From Aureimonas mangrovi (lineage in GTDB: Bacteria; Pseudomonadota; Alphaproteobacteria; Rhizobiales; Rhizobiaceae): a DNA stretch of 64,000 nt. Made by a program: the position numbers and the translations under genes. Positions 36,508 to 46,021 of the stretch are shown piece by piece; positions within the stretch are counted from its first letter, which is position 1, and every line of letters starts with the position of its first letter. The stretch spans positions 811,001 to 875,000 of the forward strand of contig NZ_CP059692.1 in assembly GCF_014058705.1 (NCBI RefSeq), written 5' to 3'. Under the pieces are notes generated by a model. It ran no database searches and was not told the DNA's origin. It saw only the letters and a list, made by a program, of their open reading frames with translations.

Positions 36508-37200
36508 CTACTCGGTTTCGCGCAGTCGGTAGCCCACTCCCGTCTCGGTGGTGATGTATCGCGGGTCTTCCGGGGACTGTTCGATCTTCTGCCTCAGCTG
36601 CCGCACGTAGACGCGCAGGTACTGGACGTCGGTCGAGCCGCCCCAAACCTCGTCGAGAAGATGCTTATGAGTGATCGCCTTGCCCGCGTGCTGCACCATG
36701 ACACGCAGGATGTCGTATTCCTTGGGAGACAGTTTCACCTCGGCCCCGGCGAGGGTGACGATGCGCTTGACGAGATCGACGCGCAGGTCCCCCGTCTGGA
36801 AAACCGGCCGCTCGCCCTGACGCTGGAGCCTGTGGCGCATGGCGACGCGGATACGCGCGACGAGCTCCTTCGTGCCGAAAGGCTTCGTCACGTAGTCGTC
36901 GGCACCCAGCTCCAGCGCGGCCACGATCCCCGTCTCGTCGGTTCGGCTGGACAGCACGATGACCGGCAGCGCCACGCCATTCTCACGCCAGCGCATCAGG
37001 AGATCCTGCCCCTTCATGTCGGGCAGGCCGAGATCGAGAAGAACGACGTCCGGCTTGTCGGACGCCGCCTTGGCAATTGCGTCCTTGCCGTTCGGCGCTT
37101 CCACGAGCGCAAAACCCTCCGCCGTCAGCCCGACGCGCAGAAGCCTGCGGATGGCCGGCTCGTCGTCGACGACCAGAACCTTGACGACCGAATTCGTCAT
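36508..37200 (-). CDS. kdpE: Two-component response regulator KdpE
   Basis: 230 residues, OmpR/PhoB type: receiver domain with acidic pair VVDDEP and phosphoacceptor Asp56 (LLDLGLP), then a winged-helix DNA-binding domain ending ITTETGVGYRLRE. It activates kdp transcription when phosphorylated by KdpD under potassium limitation. The start overlaps the kdpD stop by 4 bases. The C-terminal recognition region VWGGSTDVQYLRVYVRQLRQ is conserved in KdpE proteins. Confidence 0.94.
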   Translation of the reverse strand: MTNSVVKVLVVDDEPAIRRLLRVGLTAEGFALVEAPNGKDAIAKAASDKPDVVLLDLGLPDMKGQDLLMRWRENGVALPVIVLSSRTDETGIVAALELGADDYVTKPFGTKELVARIRVAMRHRLQRQGERPVFQTGDLRVDLVKRIVTLAGAEVKLSPKEYDILRVMVQHAGKAITHKHLLDEVWGGSTDVQYLRVYVRQLRQKIEQSPEDPRYITTETGVGYRLRETE

Positions 37201-39902
37201 GCCTCGTCCTTTTTGATGTTCACCGCATCAGAGATGCGCAGGCGGACGGTGAACACCGCGCCGCGGCGATCGTGCCGGTTCGCGGCTGTGATCGTGCCGC
37301 CCATCGCCTCCACGAAACCGCGGCAGATCGACAGGCCGAGCCCCGTTCCGGCCTGCACGTGGTCCTTCTTGCGGACCCGGTGGAAGCTGTCGAAGATCAG
37401 TTCCAGTTCGCCCTCCGGCACGCCCGGCCCCTCGTCGAGCACCTGCAGGACGACCATGCCGGCATCGCGCATGGCGCGCACGGTCACGGTGGTGCCGGGC
37501 GGGGCGTATTTGGAGGCGTTGTCGAAGAGGTTGAACAGGACCTGCTCGAACAGCACAGGATCCATCGTCACCATCGGCAGGTCGGCCGGGATCGAGACGC
37601 GCGTTTCGTGGCGCGACAGGATCTTGGCCGCACGTCTGAGCGCCGCCGCAACGGCGTCGTCGAGATAATGCGCCGCGAGCGCGGGGCGCGTCGCGCCCGA
37701 TTCCAGCCGCGTCATGTCGAGAAGGTTGGCGATGAAGCGATTGAGCCGTTCGGATTCGTCGATCACGGTGGAGAGAAGCTCCTCGCGGTCCGTGGGCGAG
37801 ATGTCGTCGGGATAGTCCTTCAGCGTCCCGGCCGCGCCGAGGATGCCCGCGAGCGGCGTCTTCAGATCGTGTGAGATCGAGGTGAGGAGCGCGGCCCGCA
37901 GCTTGTCCGCTTCGGCAGCGCGCTTGGCCTCGTCGACGTCGTCGACGAGCTGGATGCGCTCGATGGCGATCGCGGCCTGGTCGGCCAGCGCATTGAACAG
38001 ACGCTGCTGCTCGGGTGTCAGGAGCGGGCCTTCCTTATCGTTGTCGAGGCCGACGACGCCGACGGGCGTCTGGCCGGTGATCAGCGGGATGTAGAGGCGG
38101 CGAGCGCCCGGCAGCGTATCGGCGCCGCGTCCGGCGGGGCGGTTGTGCTGCCATGCCCACTGCGCAGCCGCGATATCGGCATCGACCAAAGTATCGTCCG
38201 GCGGATAGCCGGCCCGCACAGCTACTGTATCGCCCTCCGGCAGAAGGAGCACCGTACGCACGTTCAGCATCGACGATATCTGGTAGGCGGTCGCCCACAG
38301 CACGTCGTCCAGCGTGGCGGCGCCGGCGAGCTTTTTGGAAAACAGATAAAGATCCTCGGTCGTCCTTGCCCGCCGCCGGGCGGCAGTTGCCTGGCGGTGG
38401 ACGCGCGCGGTGAGGTTGCTGGTGATGACGGCGGCGCAAAGAAAGAAGAAGAAGGCGACCACGGCCTCGGGGTCGTGGATCGTGAAGGTGTAGGTCGGAT
38501 CGAGAAAGAAGAAGTTGAAGGTCAGCGCCCCGACGAGCGAGGCGAAGAGCGCCGGCCAGAGCCCCGCCGTTGCGGCCGAGGCGAGGACCGCCATCAGGAA
38601 GGCCAGCGCGATGTTGCGCACGTCGAGCGTGCGCGACAGAAGCGTGCCGAAGACGAAGGCGGTCGCGACATAAGCGATCGACAGGAGATAGGGGCGAGGC
38701 CGGAACTTGCGGGGCCGAGCGAGCGTCAGGGCTCTGGACGGCATGGACGCGGACTCGCGTCCCGAGATGACGTGGACGGAGATGTCTCCGGCGTGGCGGA
38801 TCAGATCCTGCGAGACCGAACCGCGGAAGAACTGGTGCCAGCGCGGCTCGGAGGATCGACCGACGATGATGTGGCTGACATTGTTCTCGCCCGCGTAGCG
38901 CAGGATCTCGCGGGCGACGTGATGGCCGGGTAGCGTGACCGCCTCGCCACCGAGCTGGCCGACGAGGCGCAGGGTCGCGGCGATCCGGTCCTTCTGCGCA
39001 TCCGACAGGGTCGTCGAGCGTGGGATCTCAATATGGACAGCGGTCCAGGAGCCGCGCAGCCTGTCGGCCTGGCGCTTGGCATAGCGCACCAGCGAGGGAC
39101 TACGGGGATCGTCGTCGACGCAGACCAGCACCCGCTCGCCCGCGGCCCAGGGCCCCTCGATGGCGTTAGCCTGCATGTGGCGCAGGAGCTGTTCGTCGAC
39201 GCGCTGGGCCGTGCGCCTGAGCGCGAGCTCGCGCAGCGCCGTCAGGTTGCCCGGCGAGAAGTAGTTCTGCACGGCGCTCTTCGCGACATGCGGCAGGTAG
39301 ACCTTACCCTCGTGAAGGCGCTTGATGAGATCGTCCGGCGTGATGTCGATGATCTCGATGTCGTCGGCGCGGTCGATGACGCTGTCGGGCACCGTCTCGC
39401 GCACCTGCACGCGGGTGATCTGCGCGACGACGTCGTTGAGGCTCTCGATGTGCTGGACGTTCAGCGTCGTGTAGACGTCGATGCCCGCCTCGAGGATCTC
39501 GAGGACGTCGAGATAGCGCTTGGGGTGGCGGCTGCCGGGCGCGTTGGTGTGGGCGAGTTCATCGACGAGGACGAGCGCCGGGCGGCGCGCGAGGACGGCG
39601 TCGATGTCCATCTCGTCGAGCGTGCGGCCCTTGTAGGCGACGCTCGCGCGCTCGATCACTTCAAAGCCCTCGATCAGCGCCTGCGTCTCGGCGCGGCCGT
39701 GGGTCTCGACGACGCCGATGACGACATCGACGCCGTCGCCGAGGCGGGCGCGCCCGCTCATCAGCATCTCGTAGGTCTTGCCGACGCCCGGCGCGGCGCC
39801 GAGGAAGATCTTGAAGCGGCCGCGCGTCTCCCGGTGCGCCGCTTCGAGAAGGGCGTCCGGTGACGGGCGCTTTTCGCCGTCTCGTTGATCGTCCGCCATC
39901 AT
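37197..39902 (-). CDS. kdpD: Potassium-sensing histidine kinase KdpD
   Basis: 901 residues. Domain order: N-terminal KdpD domain with Walker A GAAPGVGKT (35-43), a universal-stress-protein-like domain (VSHIIVGRSSEPRW), four membrane segments of the DUF4118 type, a GAF domain, then HisKA with SISHDLKTPLAGILG and a HATPase domain (GTGLGLSICRGF). It senses potassium limitation or turgor and phosphorylates KdpE. It is full length and intact. It lies 51 bases after kdpC, so sensor and transporter are in one operon. Confidence 0.95.
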   Translation of the reverse strand: MMADDQRDGEKRPSPDALLEAAHRETRGRFKIFLGAAPGVGKTYEMLMSGRARLGDGVDVVIGVVETHGRAETQALIEGFEVIERASVAYKGRTLDEMDIDAVLARRPALVLVDELAHTNAPGSRHPKRYLDVLEILEAGIDVYTTLNVQHIESLNDVVAQITRVQVRETVPDSVIDRADDIEIIDITPDDLIKRLHEGKVYLPHVAKSAVQNYFSPGNLTALRELALRRTAQRVDEQLLRHMQANAIEGPWAAGERVLVCVDDDPRSPSLVRYAKRQADRLRGSWTAVHIEIPRSTTLSDAQKDRIAATLRLVGQLGGEAVTLPGHHVAREILRYAGENNVSHIIVGRSSEPRWHQFFRGSVSQDLIRHAGDISVHVISGRESASMPSRALTLARPRKFRPRPYLLSIAYVATAFVFGTLLSRTLDVRNIALAFLMAVLASAATAGLWPALFASLVGALTFNFFFLDPTYTFTIHDPEAVVAFFFFLCAAVITSNLTARVHRQATAARRRARTTEDLYLFSKKLAGAATLDDVLWATAYQISSMLNVRTVLLLPEGDTVAVRAGYPPDDTLVDADIAAAQWAWQHNRPAGRGADTLPGARRLYIPLITGQTPVGVVGLDNDKEGPLLTPEQQRLFNALADQAAIAIERIQLVDDVDEAKRAAEADKLRAALLTSISHDLKTPLAGILGAAGTLKDYPDDISPTDREELLSTVIDESERLNRFIANLLDMTRLESGATRPALAAHYLDDAVAAALRRAAKILSRHETRVSIPADLPMVTMDPVLFEQVLFNLFDNASKYAPPGTTVTVRAMRDAGMVVLQVLDEGPGVPEGELELIFDSFHRVRKKDHVQAGTGLGLSICRGFVEAMGGTITAANRHDRRGAVFTVRLRISDAVNIKKDEA

Positions 39903-39953
39903 GATCGTTCCTTTGGTACGGCGGACCGTATTCTGTCCGCCGTACCCTCCGTC

Positions 39954-40508
39954 TTACGATCGATCGAGCGCGATGTTGAGTTCGAGCACATTGACGATCC
40001 GGTCCGGGCCGAGGAAGCCACCGGGCGCCACGGCGTAACCGCGCACGAGCGTCCGCAAGGCGTCGGGCGCAATGCCCCGCGCTTCTGCCACCCGGTCGAT
40101 CTGGTAGAGTGCGGCAGCCTCGGAGATGTGCGGATCGAGACCGGCGCCCGAGGCGGCAGCAAGGTCCGCCGGCAGCGGGTTCTCCGCCGTCGCGCCGTAG
40201 CGCTCCACCATCTCCTGCCCGCGCGCCGCGACGTCCGGGCTTGTCGGCGACTTGTTGCTGCCGCCGGCACCGGCGCCGTTGTAATCGACGGCCGAAGGGC
40301 GCGGCCAGAAGTAGCGCGGCTCGGTGAACGCCTGCGCGATCTGCCGGCTGCCGACCACCGTGCCGTCATCGGTGACGATCAGGGAACCGTTGGCCTTGTC
40401 CGGCGCGATCGTCTGGGAGATCGCCCAGACGGCGGTGGCATAAAGGCCGACGCAGACCGCCATGGTGGCGGCGGTGACGCGCAGGCTGGCGAGAAGGGAC
40501 TGCATCAT
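39954..40508 (-). CDS. kdpC: Potassium-transporting ATPase subunit KdpC
   Basis: 184 residues with one N-terminal membrane helix (SLLASLRVTAATMAVCVGLY) and the periplasmic domain motifs FWPRPSAVDYN and AASGAGLDPHIS. KdpC stabilises the KdpFABC complex and couples KdpA to KdpB. The gene is 12 bases after kdpA. The length is normal. Confidence 0.94.
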   Translation of the reverse strand: MMQSLLASLRVTAATMAVCVGLYATAVWAISQTIAPDKANGSLIVTDDGTVVGSRQIAQAFTEPRYFWPRPSAVDYNGAGAGGSNKSPTSPDVAARGQEMVERYGATAENPLPADLAAASGAGLDPHISEAAALYQIDRVAEARGIAPDALRTLVRGYAVAPGGFLGPDRIVNVLELNIALDRS

Positions 40509-40520
40509 GTCCGTCTTTCC

Positions 40521-42191
40521 TCAGTTCATCTCGATGACGTGCTCGGCGATCGGGCCGAGGGTCGCTGCAGGGAAGAAGGTGAGCGCGCCGACGATGACGA
40601 CCGTCGCACCGAGCATGGTGGCGAAAGTGCCGCCCTCGACGCTGAGCGTGCCGGTGGACTCCGAGGCGCGGCGCTTGGAGGCGAGCGAGCCGACGATGGC
40701 GAGCGGCAGGATGATCGGGATGAAGCGAGCAAAGAGCATCACGAGGCCTGTGGCGATGTTCCACGGGCCTGTGTTGTCGCCGAGACCCTCGAAGCCCGAA
40801 CCGTTGTTGGCGGCCGCCGAGGAGAATTCGTAGAGAATCTCCGAGAAGCCGTGCGGCCCTGCATTGTTCAAAGTGTCGGCGCCCCAGGGCGTCGCAGCGA
40901 AGAGAGCCGTGCCGCCGAGGATGAAGAAGCCGTGCGCCAGAAGCGCGACGAGCGCGAGCTTGACCTCCTTCGCCTCCACCCGCCAGCCGAGATATTCCGG
41001 CGTGCGACCGATCATCATGCCGGCGACGAAGACGCCGAGGATGATGTAGAGGAACATGTTGATCATGCCGACGCCGACGCCGCCGAAGCTCTCGTTCAGC
41101 CACATGCCGATCATCGGCATCAGGCCGGTGAGCGGGTTGAGGCTGTCGTGCATGGCGCCGACCGAGCCGTTGGAGGTGGCCGTCGTCAGCACCGACCAGA
41201 GCGGGCCGCCCGTCGGGCCGAAGCGCATCTCCTTGCCCTCGAGATTGCCCACATCCTGCGTGATGGGCAGGCCCGTGAAGGCCTGCGTGGGCGCCGCCTC
41301 GAAATAAACCGCGCCGACAACCTTGAGCGCGACGAAGGTCAGCATCACCGCGAAGAGCACCGCTCCGTGCTTCATCCGCTCGACGATGCGCGCGAACATC
41401 CACACGCAGGCCATTGGGATCAGCAGGATTGCGACCATCGAAAGCATGTTCGTCCAGAAGGTCGGGTTCTCGAGCGGGTGGGTCGAGTTCGGGCCGAAGA
41501 AGCCGCCGCCATTCGTGCCGAGTTGCTTGATCGCCACGAAGGCCGCGACGGGGCCTCGCGCGATCGCCTGCTGCGCGCCCTCCAGCGTCGTGGCGATGGC
41601 CGAACCGTCGAAGGTCATCGGCACGCCGCCGAGCGCCAGAAGAATGGCGAAGACGAAGGCGAGCGGCAGGAGCACGAGGAAGGCGGCACGCTGAAGATCG
41701 ACGAAGAAGTTGCCGAAGCTTCGCCCCGCAAGGCCGCGAGCCAGCGCCGCGAGCGCCGCGATGCCGGTCGCGGCCGAAACGAACTGCAACCACATCAGAC
41801 CGCCGAGCTGCGAGAGATAGGAGAGCGAGACCTCGCCCGAATAGTGCTGCAGGTTGGTGTTGGTGACGAACGAGGCCGCCGTGTTGAAGATCAGCGAACC
41901 CTCCAGCGCCTCCTTCGAGTCCGGGTTCAGCGGCAGATGCTGCTGCAGTGCCAGGATCGCGAAGACGAGCGTGAACATCACCACGTTGAAGGCCAGCATG
42001 GAGAGCATGTAGCTCTTCCAGTCCTGCTGACGCTCCGAGGCGGCGCCACCGACAAGCTGGAAGATGCCGTGCCGGCCCTGCGTCGCCCCTGCGGGGTCCA
42101 GGGCCCATTTCATGTAGCGGCCGAGCGGCCAGGAGAGAAGCGCCGTGCCGCCGACGATCAGCAGCACGAACAGGAAGGGTTGGGTGGTCAT
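40521..42191 (-). CDS. kdpA: Potassium-transporting ATPase subunit KdpA
   Basis: 556 residues, about ten membrane helices, with potassium-selectivity regions such as ASFVTNTNLQHYSGEVSLSY and LGTNGGGFFGPNSTHPLENP. KdpA binds and admits K+ with high affinity and passes it to KdpB. In the classical operon kdpA precedes kdpB; here it follows kdpB, separated by a 26-codon membrane ORF. The protein shows no sign of decay. Confidence 0.95.
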   Translation of the reverse strand: MTTQPFLFVLLIVGGTALLSWPLGRYMKWALDPAGATQGRHGIFQLVGGAASERQQDWKSYMLSMLAFNVVMFTLVFAILALQQHLPLNPDSKEALEGSLIFNTAASFVTNTNLQHYSGEVSLSYLSQLGGLMWLQFVSAATGIAALAALARGLAGRSFGNFFVDLQRAAFLVLLPLAFVFAILLALGGVPMTFDGSAIATTLEGAQQAIARGPVAAFVAIKQLGTNGGGFFGPNSTHPLENPTFWTNMLSMVAILLIPMACVWMFARIVERMKHGAVLFAVMLTFVALKVVGAVYFEAAPTQAFTGLPITQDVGNLEGKEMRFGPTGGPLWSVLTTATSNGSVGAMHDSLNPLTGLMPMIGMWLNESFGGVGVGMINMFLYIILGVFVAGMMIGRTPEYLGWRVEAKEVKLALVALLAHGFFILGGTALFAATPWGADTLNNAGPHGFSEILYEFSSAAANNGSGFEGLGDNTGPWNIATGLVMLFARFIPIILPLAIVGSLASKRRASESTGTLSVEGGTFATMLGATVVIVGALTFFPAATLGPIAEHVIEMN

Positions 42192-42215
42192 CGATGTGGC
42201 TCCGTCGCTCGAATG

Positions 42216-42296
42216 TCAGGCGCGGTCGGTCGACAGGGTCAGGGCATAGAGAACGCCGAAGACGCCGAGGCCGAGCAGAAGATAGAGGATCGTCAT
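42216..42296 (-). CDS. 26-residue hydrophobic ORF between kdpB and kdpA
   Basis: Minus-strand ATG at 42296 and TGA at 42218-42216 encode MTILYLLLGLGVFGVLYALT plus a short polar end LSTDRA. It is one membrane helix, and a GGAC/GAAGGAC-like ribosome site stands upstream. It sits 17 bases after the kdpB stop and 24 before kdpA, where little else would fit. It resembles the size and topology of KdpF but lacks the LRPERF ending. It may be an accessory helix of the pump. Its function is unknown. Confidence 0.5.
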   Translation of the reverse strand: MTILYLLLGLGVFGVLYALTLSTDRA

Positions 42297-42313
42297 GGGG
42301 ATCAGTCCTTCGT

Positions 42314-44386
42314 TCAGGCGAGGCCGAGGGCTGTGATGGCGAGGTCGATCGCCTTGATGCCGATGAAGGGCACGACGAGGCCGCCGAGGCCGTAGATAAG
42401 GAGGTTGCGGCGCAGGAGCGCGTCGGCCCCGATCGCCTTGTAGGCGACGCCCTTCAGGGAGAGCGGGATCAGCGCGACGATGATCAGCGCGTTAAAGATG
42501 ATGGCCGAGAGGATCGCGCTTTGGGGCGTTGCAAGCCCCATAACGTTGATCGCCTCGAGCTGCGGATAAAGCGCGATGAACATCGCCGGCACGATCGCGA
42601 AGTACTTCGCGACGTCGTTGGCGATGGAGAACGTCGTCAGGGCGCCGCGCGTCATCAGGAGCTGCTTGCCGATGCCCACCACCTCGATGAGCTTGGTGGG
42701 ATCCGAGTCGAGGTCCACCATGTTGCCGGCTTCGCGCGCGGCCACCGTGCCGGTGTTCATCGCAACGCCGACATCGGCCTGCGCCAGCGCCGGCGCGTCG
42801 TTGGTGCCGTCGCCGCACATGGCGACGAGCTTTCCCTTGGCCTGCTCCTCGCGGATCAATGCCAGCTTGTTCTCGGGCGTGGCTTCCGCGAGGAAGTCGT
42901 CGACGCCTGCTTCTGCCGCGATCGCGGCGGCCGTCATCGGATTGTCGCCGGTGATCATCACCGTGCGGATGCCCATGCGGCGCAGCTCCGCGAAGCGCTC
43001 GCGGATGCCGCCCTTCACGATGTCCTTCAGATAGACGACGCCGAGAAGCCTGCCGTCGCGAACGACCGCCAGAGGCGTGCCGCCCTTCTGCGCCACGTCG
43101 TCGGCGATCGCCTTCAGATTGCGCACGGTCTCGGTGGTCGCCGCGGCCGATCCCGTGGCGACCTGCGCCAGCTCGACATGCTTGAGCACGGCTTCCACCG
43201 CACCCTTGCGGATCGAGGAGCCGTCCACGTCGACCCCGCTCATGCGGCTCTGCGCCGTGAACGGCACGAAAGTGGCGTTCATCGAGCCCATGTCGCGGGC
43301 GCGGATGCCGTACTTCTCCTTGGCGAGAACGACGATCGAGCGCCCCTCGGGCGTCTCGTCGGCGAGCGAGGCAAGCTGAGCGGCGTCGGCGAGATCCTTC
43401 TCGCTGATGCCCTTCACCGGCAGGAACTCCGTTGCCTGGCGGTTGCCGAGCGTGATTGTGCCGGTCTTGTCGAGGAGCAGCGTGTCGACGTCGCCGGCGG
43501 CCTCGACCGCGCGGCCGGACATGGCAAGCACGTTAAAGCGCACGAGCCGGTCCATGCCGGCGATGCCGATGGCCGAGACGAGCGCGCCGATCGTCGTCGG
43601 GATCAGCGTCACGAACAGCGCGACAAGAACGATGACGGGGATCGAGCCGCCGGCATACGCTGCGAAGGCCGGGATCGTCGCCGTCGCCATCACGAAGATC
43701 AGCGTCAGGCCGGCGAGAAGGACGTTCAACGCCACCTCGTTCGGCGTTTTCTGACGCTCGGCGCCTTCCACCAGCGCGATCATCCGGTCGATGAAGGTGG
43801 AGCCGGCGGCCGCCGTGATCCTCACCTTGATCCAGTCCGACAGAACCTGCGTGCCGCCGGTCACGGCCGAACGGTCGCCGCCCGACTCGCGGATGACCGG
43901 GGCGGATTCACCGGTGATCGCCGCCTCGTTGACCGAGGCGATGCCCTCGATGATCTCGCCGTCGGACGGGATGATCTCGCCCGCCTCGACGAGAACGACG
44001 TCGTCGACCTTGAGGCTGGTGCCGGGCACCTCCCTGATGCTGTCCGAGCGCCCGTTCACCAGGAGCTTGGCCTTGGTCTCGGTGCGCGAGCGCCGAAGCG
44101 TCGCCGCCTGCGCCTTGCCGCGACCTTCCGCAACGGCTTCGGCGAAGTTCGCAAAGAGGATCGTGAACCAGAGCCACAGGACGATCTGGAGCGAGAAGCC
44201 GAGATCGGGCGCACCCGTCGCGAGGTCGCGCAGGAAGAGGATCGTGGTCAGCGCCGAGACGACGGCGACCACGAACATGACCGGGTTCCTGGCAAGCGTG
44301 CGCGGGTCGAGCTTGCGGACCGCGCCGCCGAGCGCGGGAACGAGAATGCGGGCATCGAAGATGCTCGGCGAGCGTGACGAGCTCAT
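42314..44386 (-). CDS. kdpB: Potassium-transporting P-type ATPase subunit KdpB
   Basis: 690 residues from the ATG at 44386, chosen because GGAG lies 8 bases upstream; a TTG further upstream would overlap another ORF. The phosphorylation site is Asp306 in [12 protein letters not shown], with TGES (AITGESAPV) of the actuator and [10 protein letters not shown] of the hinge. KdpB hydrolyses ATP to drive K+ import by KdpA. It is placed ahead of kdpA, the reverse of the usual order. Confidence 0.95.
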   Translation of the reverse strand: MSSSRSPSIFDARILVPALGGAVRKLDPRTLARNPVMFVVAVVSALTTILFLRDLATGAPDLGFSLQIVLWLWFTILFANFAEAVAEGRGKAQAATLRRSRTETKAKLLVNGRSDSIREVPGTSLKVDDVVLVEAGEIIPSDGEIIEGIASVNEAAITGESAPVIRESGGDRSAVTGGTQVLSDWIKVRITAAAGSTFIDRMIALVEGAERQKTPNEVALNVLLAGLTLIFVMATATIPAFAAYAGGSIPVIVLVALFVTLIPTTIGALVSAIGIAGMDRLVRFNVLAMSGRAVEAAGDVDTLLLDKTGTITLGNRQATEFLPVKGISEKDLADAAQLASLADETPEGRSIVVLAKEKYGIRARDMGSMNATFVPFTAQSRMSGVDVDGSSIRKGAVEAVLKHVELAQVATGSAAATTETVRNLKAIADDVAQKGGTPLAVVRDGRLLGVVYLKDIVKGGIRERFAELRRMGIRTVMITGDNPMTAAAIAAEAGVDDFLAEATPENKLALIREEQAKGKLVAMCGDGTNDAPALAQADVGVAMNTGTVAAREAGNMVDLDSDPTKLIEVVGIGKQLLMTRGALTTFSIANDVAKYFAIVPAMFIALYPQLEAINVMGLATPQSAILSAIIFNALIIVALIPLSLKGVAYKAIGADALLRRNLLIYGLGGLVVPFIGIKAIDLAITALGLA

Positions 44387-44426
44387 GGTAGCTCCAGATG
44401 TCGAGGGATGGGTGCGTCGGACCGCG

Positions 44427-44600
44427 TCAGGCAAGGCTCAATAGCCTGGCTGCGGAGCGGACGATGAGGACGATGGCGAGGGCGGCCAAAGCCATGCCGA
44501 CCAAGATGTCCGACGAACGGATCGGTCGTCGTAGGTGCCAGCGCTGGCGAAAGGTCTCGCGCAGGCCATAATGGTCGTTGCGCTTGCGTTCGTCGGCCAT
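44427..44600 (-). CDS. 57-residue single-helix membrane ORF between kdpF and kdpB
   Basis: Minus-strand ATG at 44600, stop at 44429-44427. The protein starts with a polar, strongly basic region ([20 protein letters not shown]) followed by a helix [20 protein letters not shown]. The ORF lies 9 bases after kdpF and 40 before kdpB and is in operon orientation. I do not recognise a family. A positively charged N-terminus followed by one helix fits a small inner-membrane protein with a cytoplasmic N-tail. Confidence 0.5.
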   Translation of the reverse strand: MADERKRNDHYGLRETFRQRWHLRRPIRSSDILVGMALAALAIVLIVRSAARLLSLA

Positions 44601-44609
44601 GCCAGCGCT

Positions 44610-44699
44610 CTAAAAGCGCTCGGGACGCAGGAGGGCGATGACGAGATAGCCCGCGACGAACAGCGTCACGAGCGTGCCGAGAACGAGATCGATGGTCAT
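44610..44699 (-). CDS. kdpF: KdpF, small stabilising subunit of the potassium ATPase
   Basis: 29 residues, minus-strand ATG at 44699 and TAG at 44612-44610. One membrane helix (VLGTLVTLFVAGYLVIALL) followed by RPERF, the conserved KdpF ending. It is too short for most gene finders. As in other bacteria, it is the first gene of the kdp operon. The ribosome site is GAGCCAAGGCC. Confidence 0.88.
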   Translation of the reverse strand: MTIDLVLGTLVTLFVAGYLVIALLRPERF

Positions 44700-44803
44700 T
44701 GGCCTTGGCTCTTCCTACGGGAAGCGGCGCGGATGCCGCATGTGTGGGAAACCAAGGATGAGCCCGGACCGCATAGGAGTTCGAGAGAGGGCGGTCGGCA
44801 ATG

Positions 44804-44819
44804 TTATAAAGATCTTATA
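44804..44819. promoter_or_regulatory. AT-rich palindrome in the kdp promoter region
   Basis: TTATAAAGATCTTATA is a near-perfect inverted repeat about 105 bases before kdpF, in an otherwise GC-rich region. It is a candidate KdpE binding site or promoter core. Position and symmetry are the only evidence. Confidence 0.35.
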
Positions 44820-44937
44820 GGAATTCCGCCGGTTCCGGTCAGCCGCCGACGAGCACGAGAAAAACGACCAACCCCATCAGGCAGACCCCGCGTCTCAGGA
44901 GTTGCCCAGAGTGGCCCGTGCCAGCCGCCGCTGCCCT

Positions 44938-45093
44938 TCATCGAACCAGGCTCCACCAGGTTGGAAGGAGCGCGACCACCGCGGCGCCGAGGACCATGAC
45001 GGACAGGACCGCGATCTCCACCAGGAAGCTCTTGAGCGGTGGAAGCCGCTTCTCGGAAACGTCCGGTTCGCCGACTTTCGTGGGCGCCCTCAA
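44938..45093 (-). CDS. Possible 51-residue small membrane protein
   Basis: Minus strand, TTG at 45093 overlapping the stop of the preceding 93-residue gene (TTGA), stop at 44940-44938. The translation has a polar N-terminus (LRAPTKVGEPDVSEKRLPPL) then a hydrophobic segment FLVEIAVLSVMVLGAAVVAL. Support is the stop/start overlap and the single helix. There is no recognised family, and the start is a weak TTG, so the call is tentative. Confidence 0.3.
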   Translation of the reverse strand: MRAPTKVGEPDVSEKRLPPLKSFLVEIAVLSVMVLGAAVVALLPTWWSLVR

Positions 45094-45371
45094 GACACTC
45101 GTTCCGGTGTCGGCTGCGCGGAAAACCGCACGCCGGGAAGCCGAAACTCCACCGCGCGCACCTTGCCAGCCTGGGGCCCAGGAGATTGTGCGGGTTCGAT
45201 AGCGACCCGCCTCGCACGCGCTTCACGGCGGATGAAGCGTCGAGCTTCCTCTTCACTTGTAAAAAGGCCACCGCAACTGTTGCCGGGGCCCTCGACGCAC
45301 CAGACGCACTTCTGTGATTGCCAGAGCCTGAAGCCGGTCGCCGGTAACGGGACTTCGAGCAGCGCGCTCAT
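45090..45371 (-). CDS. Conserved hypothetical small protein (93 residues)
   Basis: ATG at 45371 follows a good ribosome site GGAGG and overlaps the stop of the DapA-like gene (ATGA). The sequence contains KCVWCVEGPGNSCGGLFTSE then EEARRFIRREARARR, a pattern I associate with short alphaproteobacterial proteins of unknown function. The two close cysteines (CVWC) could bind metal or form a disulfide. The C-terminal third is proline-rich and probably disordered. Confidence 0.5.
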   Translation of the reverse strand: MSALLEVPLPATGFRLWQSQKCVWCVEGPGNSCGGLFTSEEEARRFIRREARARRVAIEPAQSPGPQAGKVRAVEFRLPGVRFSAQPTPERVS

Positions 45372-46021
45372 CGGACAGCCTCCCGTGAAACCGCGTCTCT
45401 CAGAGACCGAGCGTCCTTCAAGGCATCGTTCAACCGAGCCCTGACCTGCGAACCCGCACGCACGAGTGGAAGCCGCACGGTGGGATCCAGACCGATCTGT
45501 GGGTACATGGCGAGCTTCAAGGCAGGCACTCCTTCCTCCTCGACGACATTCATCAGCGGCAGAAGATGTCTGTGAATATGCCGGGCGCCGTCGAAATCGC
45601 CGCGCTCGCAAGCCGACCACAGGGCCAGAACTTCGGTAGGAAAGACGTTGGCGACCGCGCTGAACAAGCCATGGGCACCAAACGCGGCGCTCGCGATCGC
45701 ATTCGGCTCATGCGCCGTCAGAAACGCTCGAGAAGAGTGCGCGGCCGAGAGACATTCGATGTGCAACGGGTTTGCCGAATGATCGATGACGCCTGCAACG
45801 CCATCGACGAGCATCAGCTTCGCCATCTCCTGGATCGATGGGCTGAGTGCCGTTCGCGCGTCGAACTCGAGGATCAGCGGCAGGCTGGTTGCGCGAGTAA
45901 CGCGGCGCACATGTCCGAGGAGTCCTTCCGTGCTCGGCCGCGAGTAATAGGGAACGACCATGATGAGAGCGTCGGCGCCTGCAACCTGCGCGTCCAGCGC
46001 GTAGGCGCTTCGCGACATTCT
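45368..46021 (-). pseudogene. DapA-family (dihydrodipicolinate synthase/N-acetylneuraminate lyase) gene, 5'-truncated
   Basis: Residues homologous to DapA begin around 46020 (YALDAQVAGADALIMVVPYY) and continue to the normal C-terminus, about 215 residues of a usual ~300. The first third, with the GTTGE substrate loop, is replaced by an IS256 remnant on the opposite strand. The Schiff-base lysine normally in GVKD/GVKE is isoleucine here (GVIDHSANP), and the tyrosine before PxRT is glutamate (LEFDARTAL). It is therefore both truncated and catalytically altered. The frame is still open, so a non-catalytic product cannot be ruled out. Confidence 0.6.

Noticed and set aside
39885-42395. Long open frame on the plus strand across kdpD, kdpC and kdpA
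   Set aside because: It is rich in Arg/Asp/Glu/His as expected for antisense of GC-rich genes and has no homology pattern; the minus-strand kdp genes are certain.
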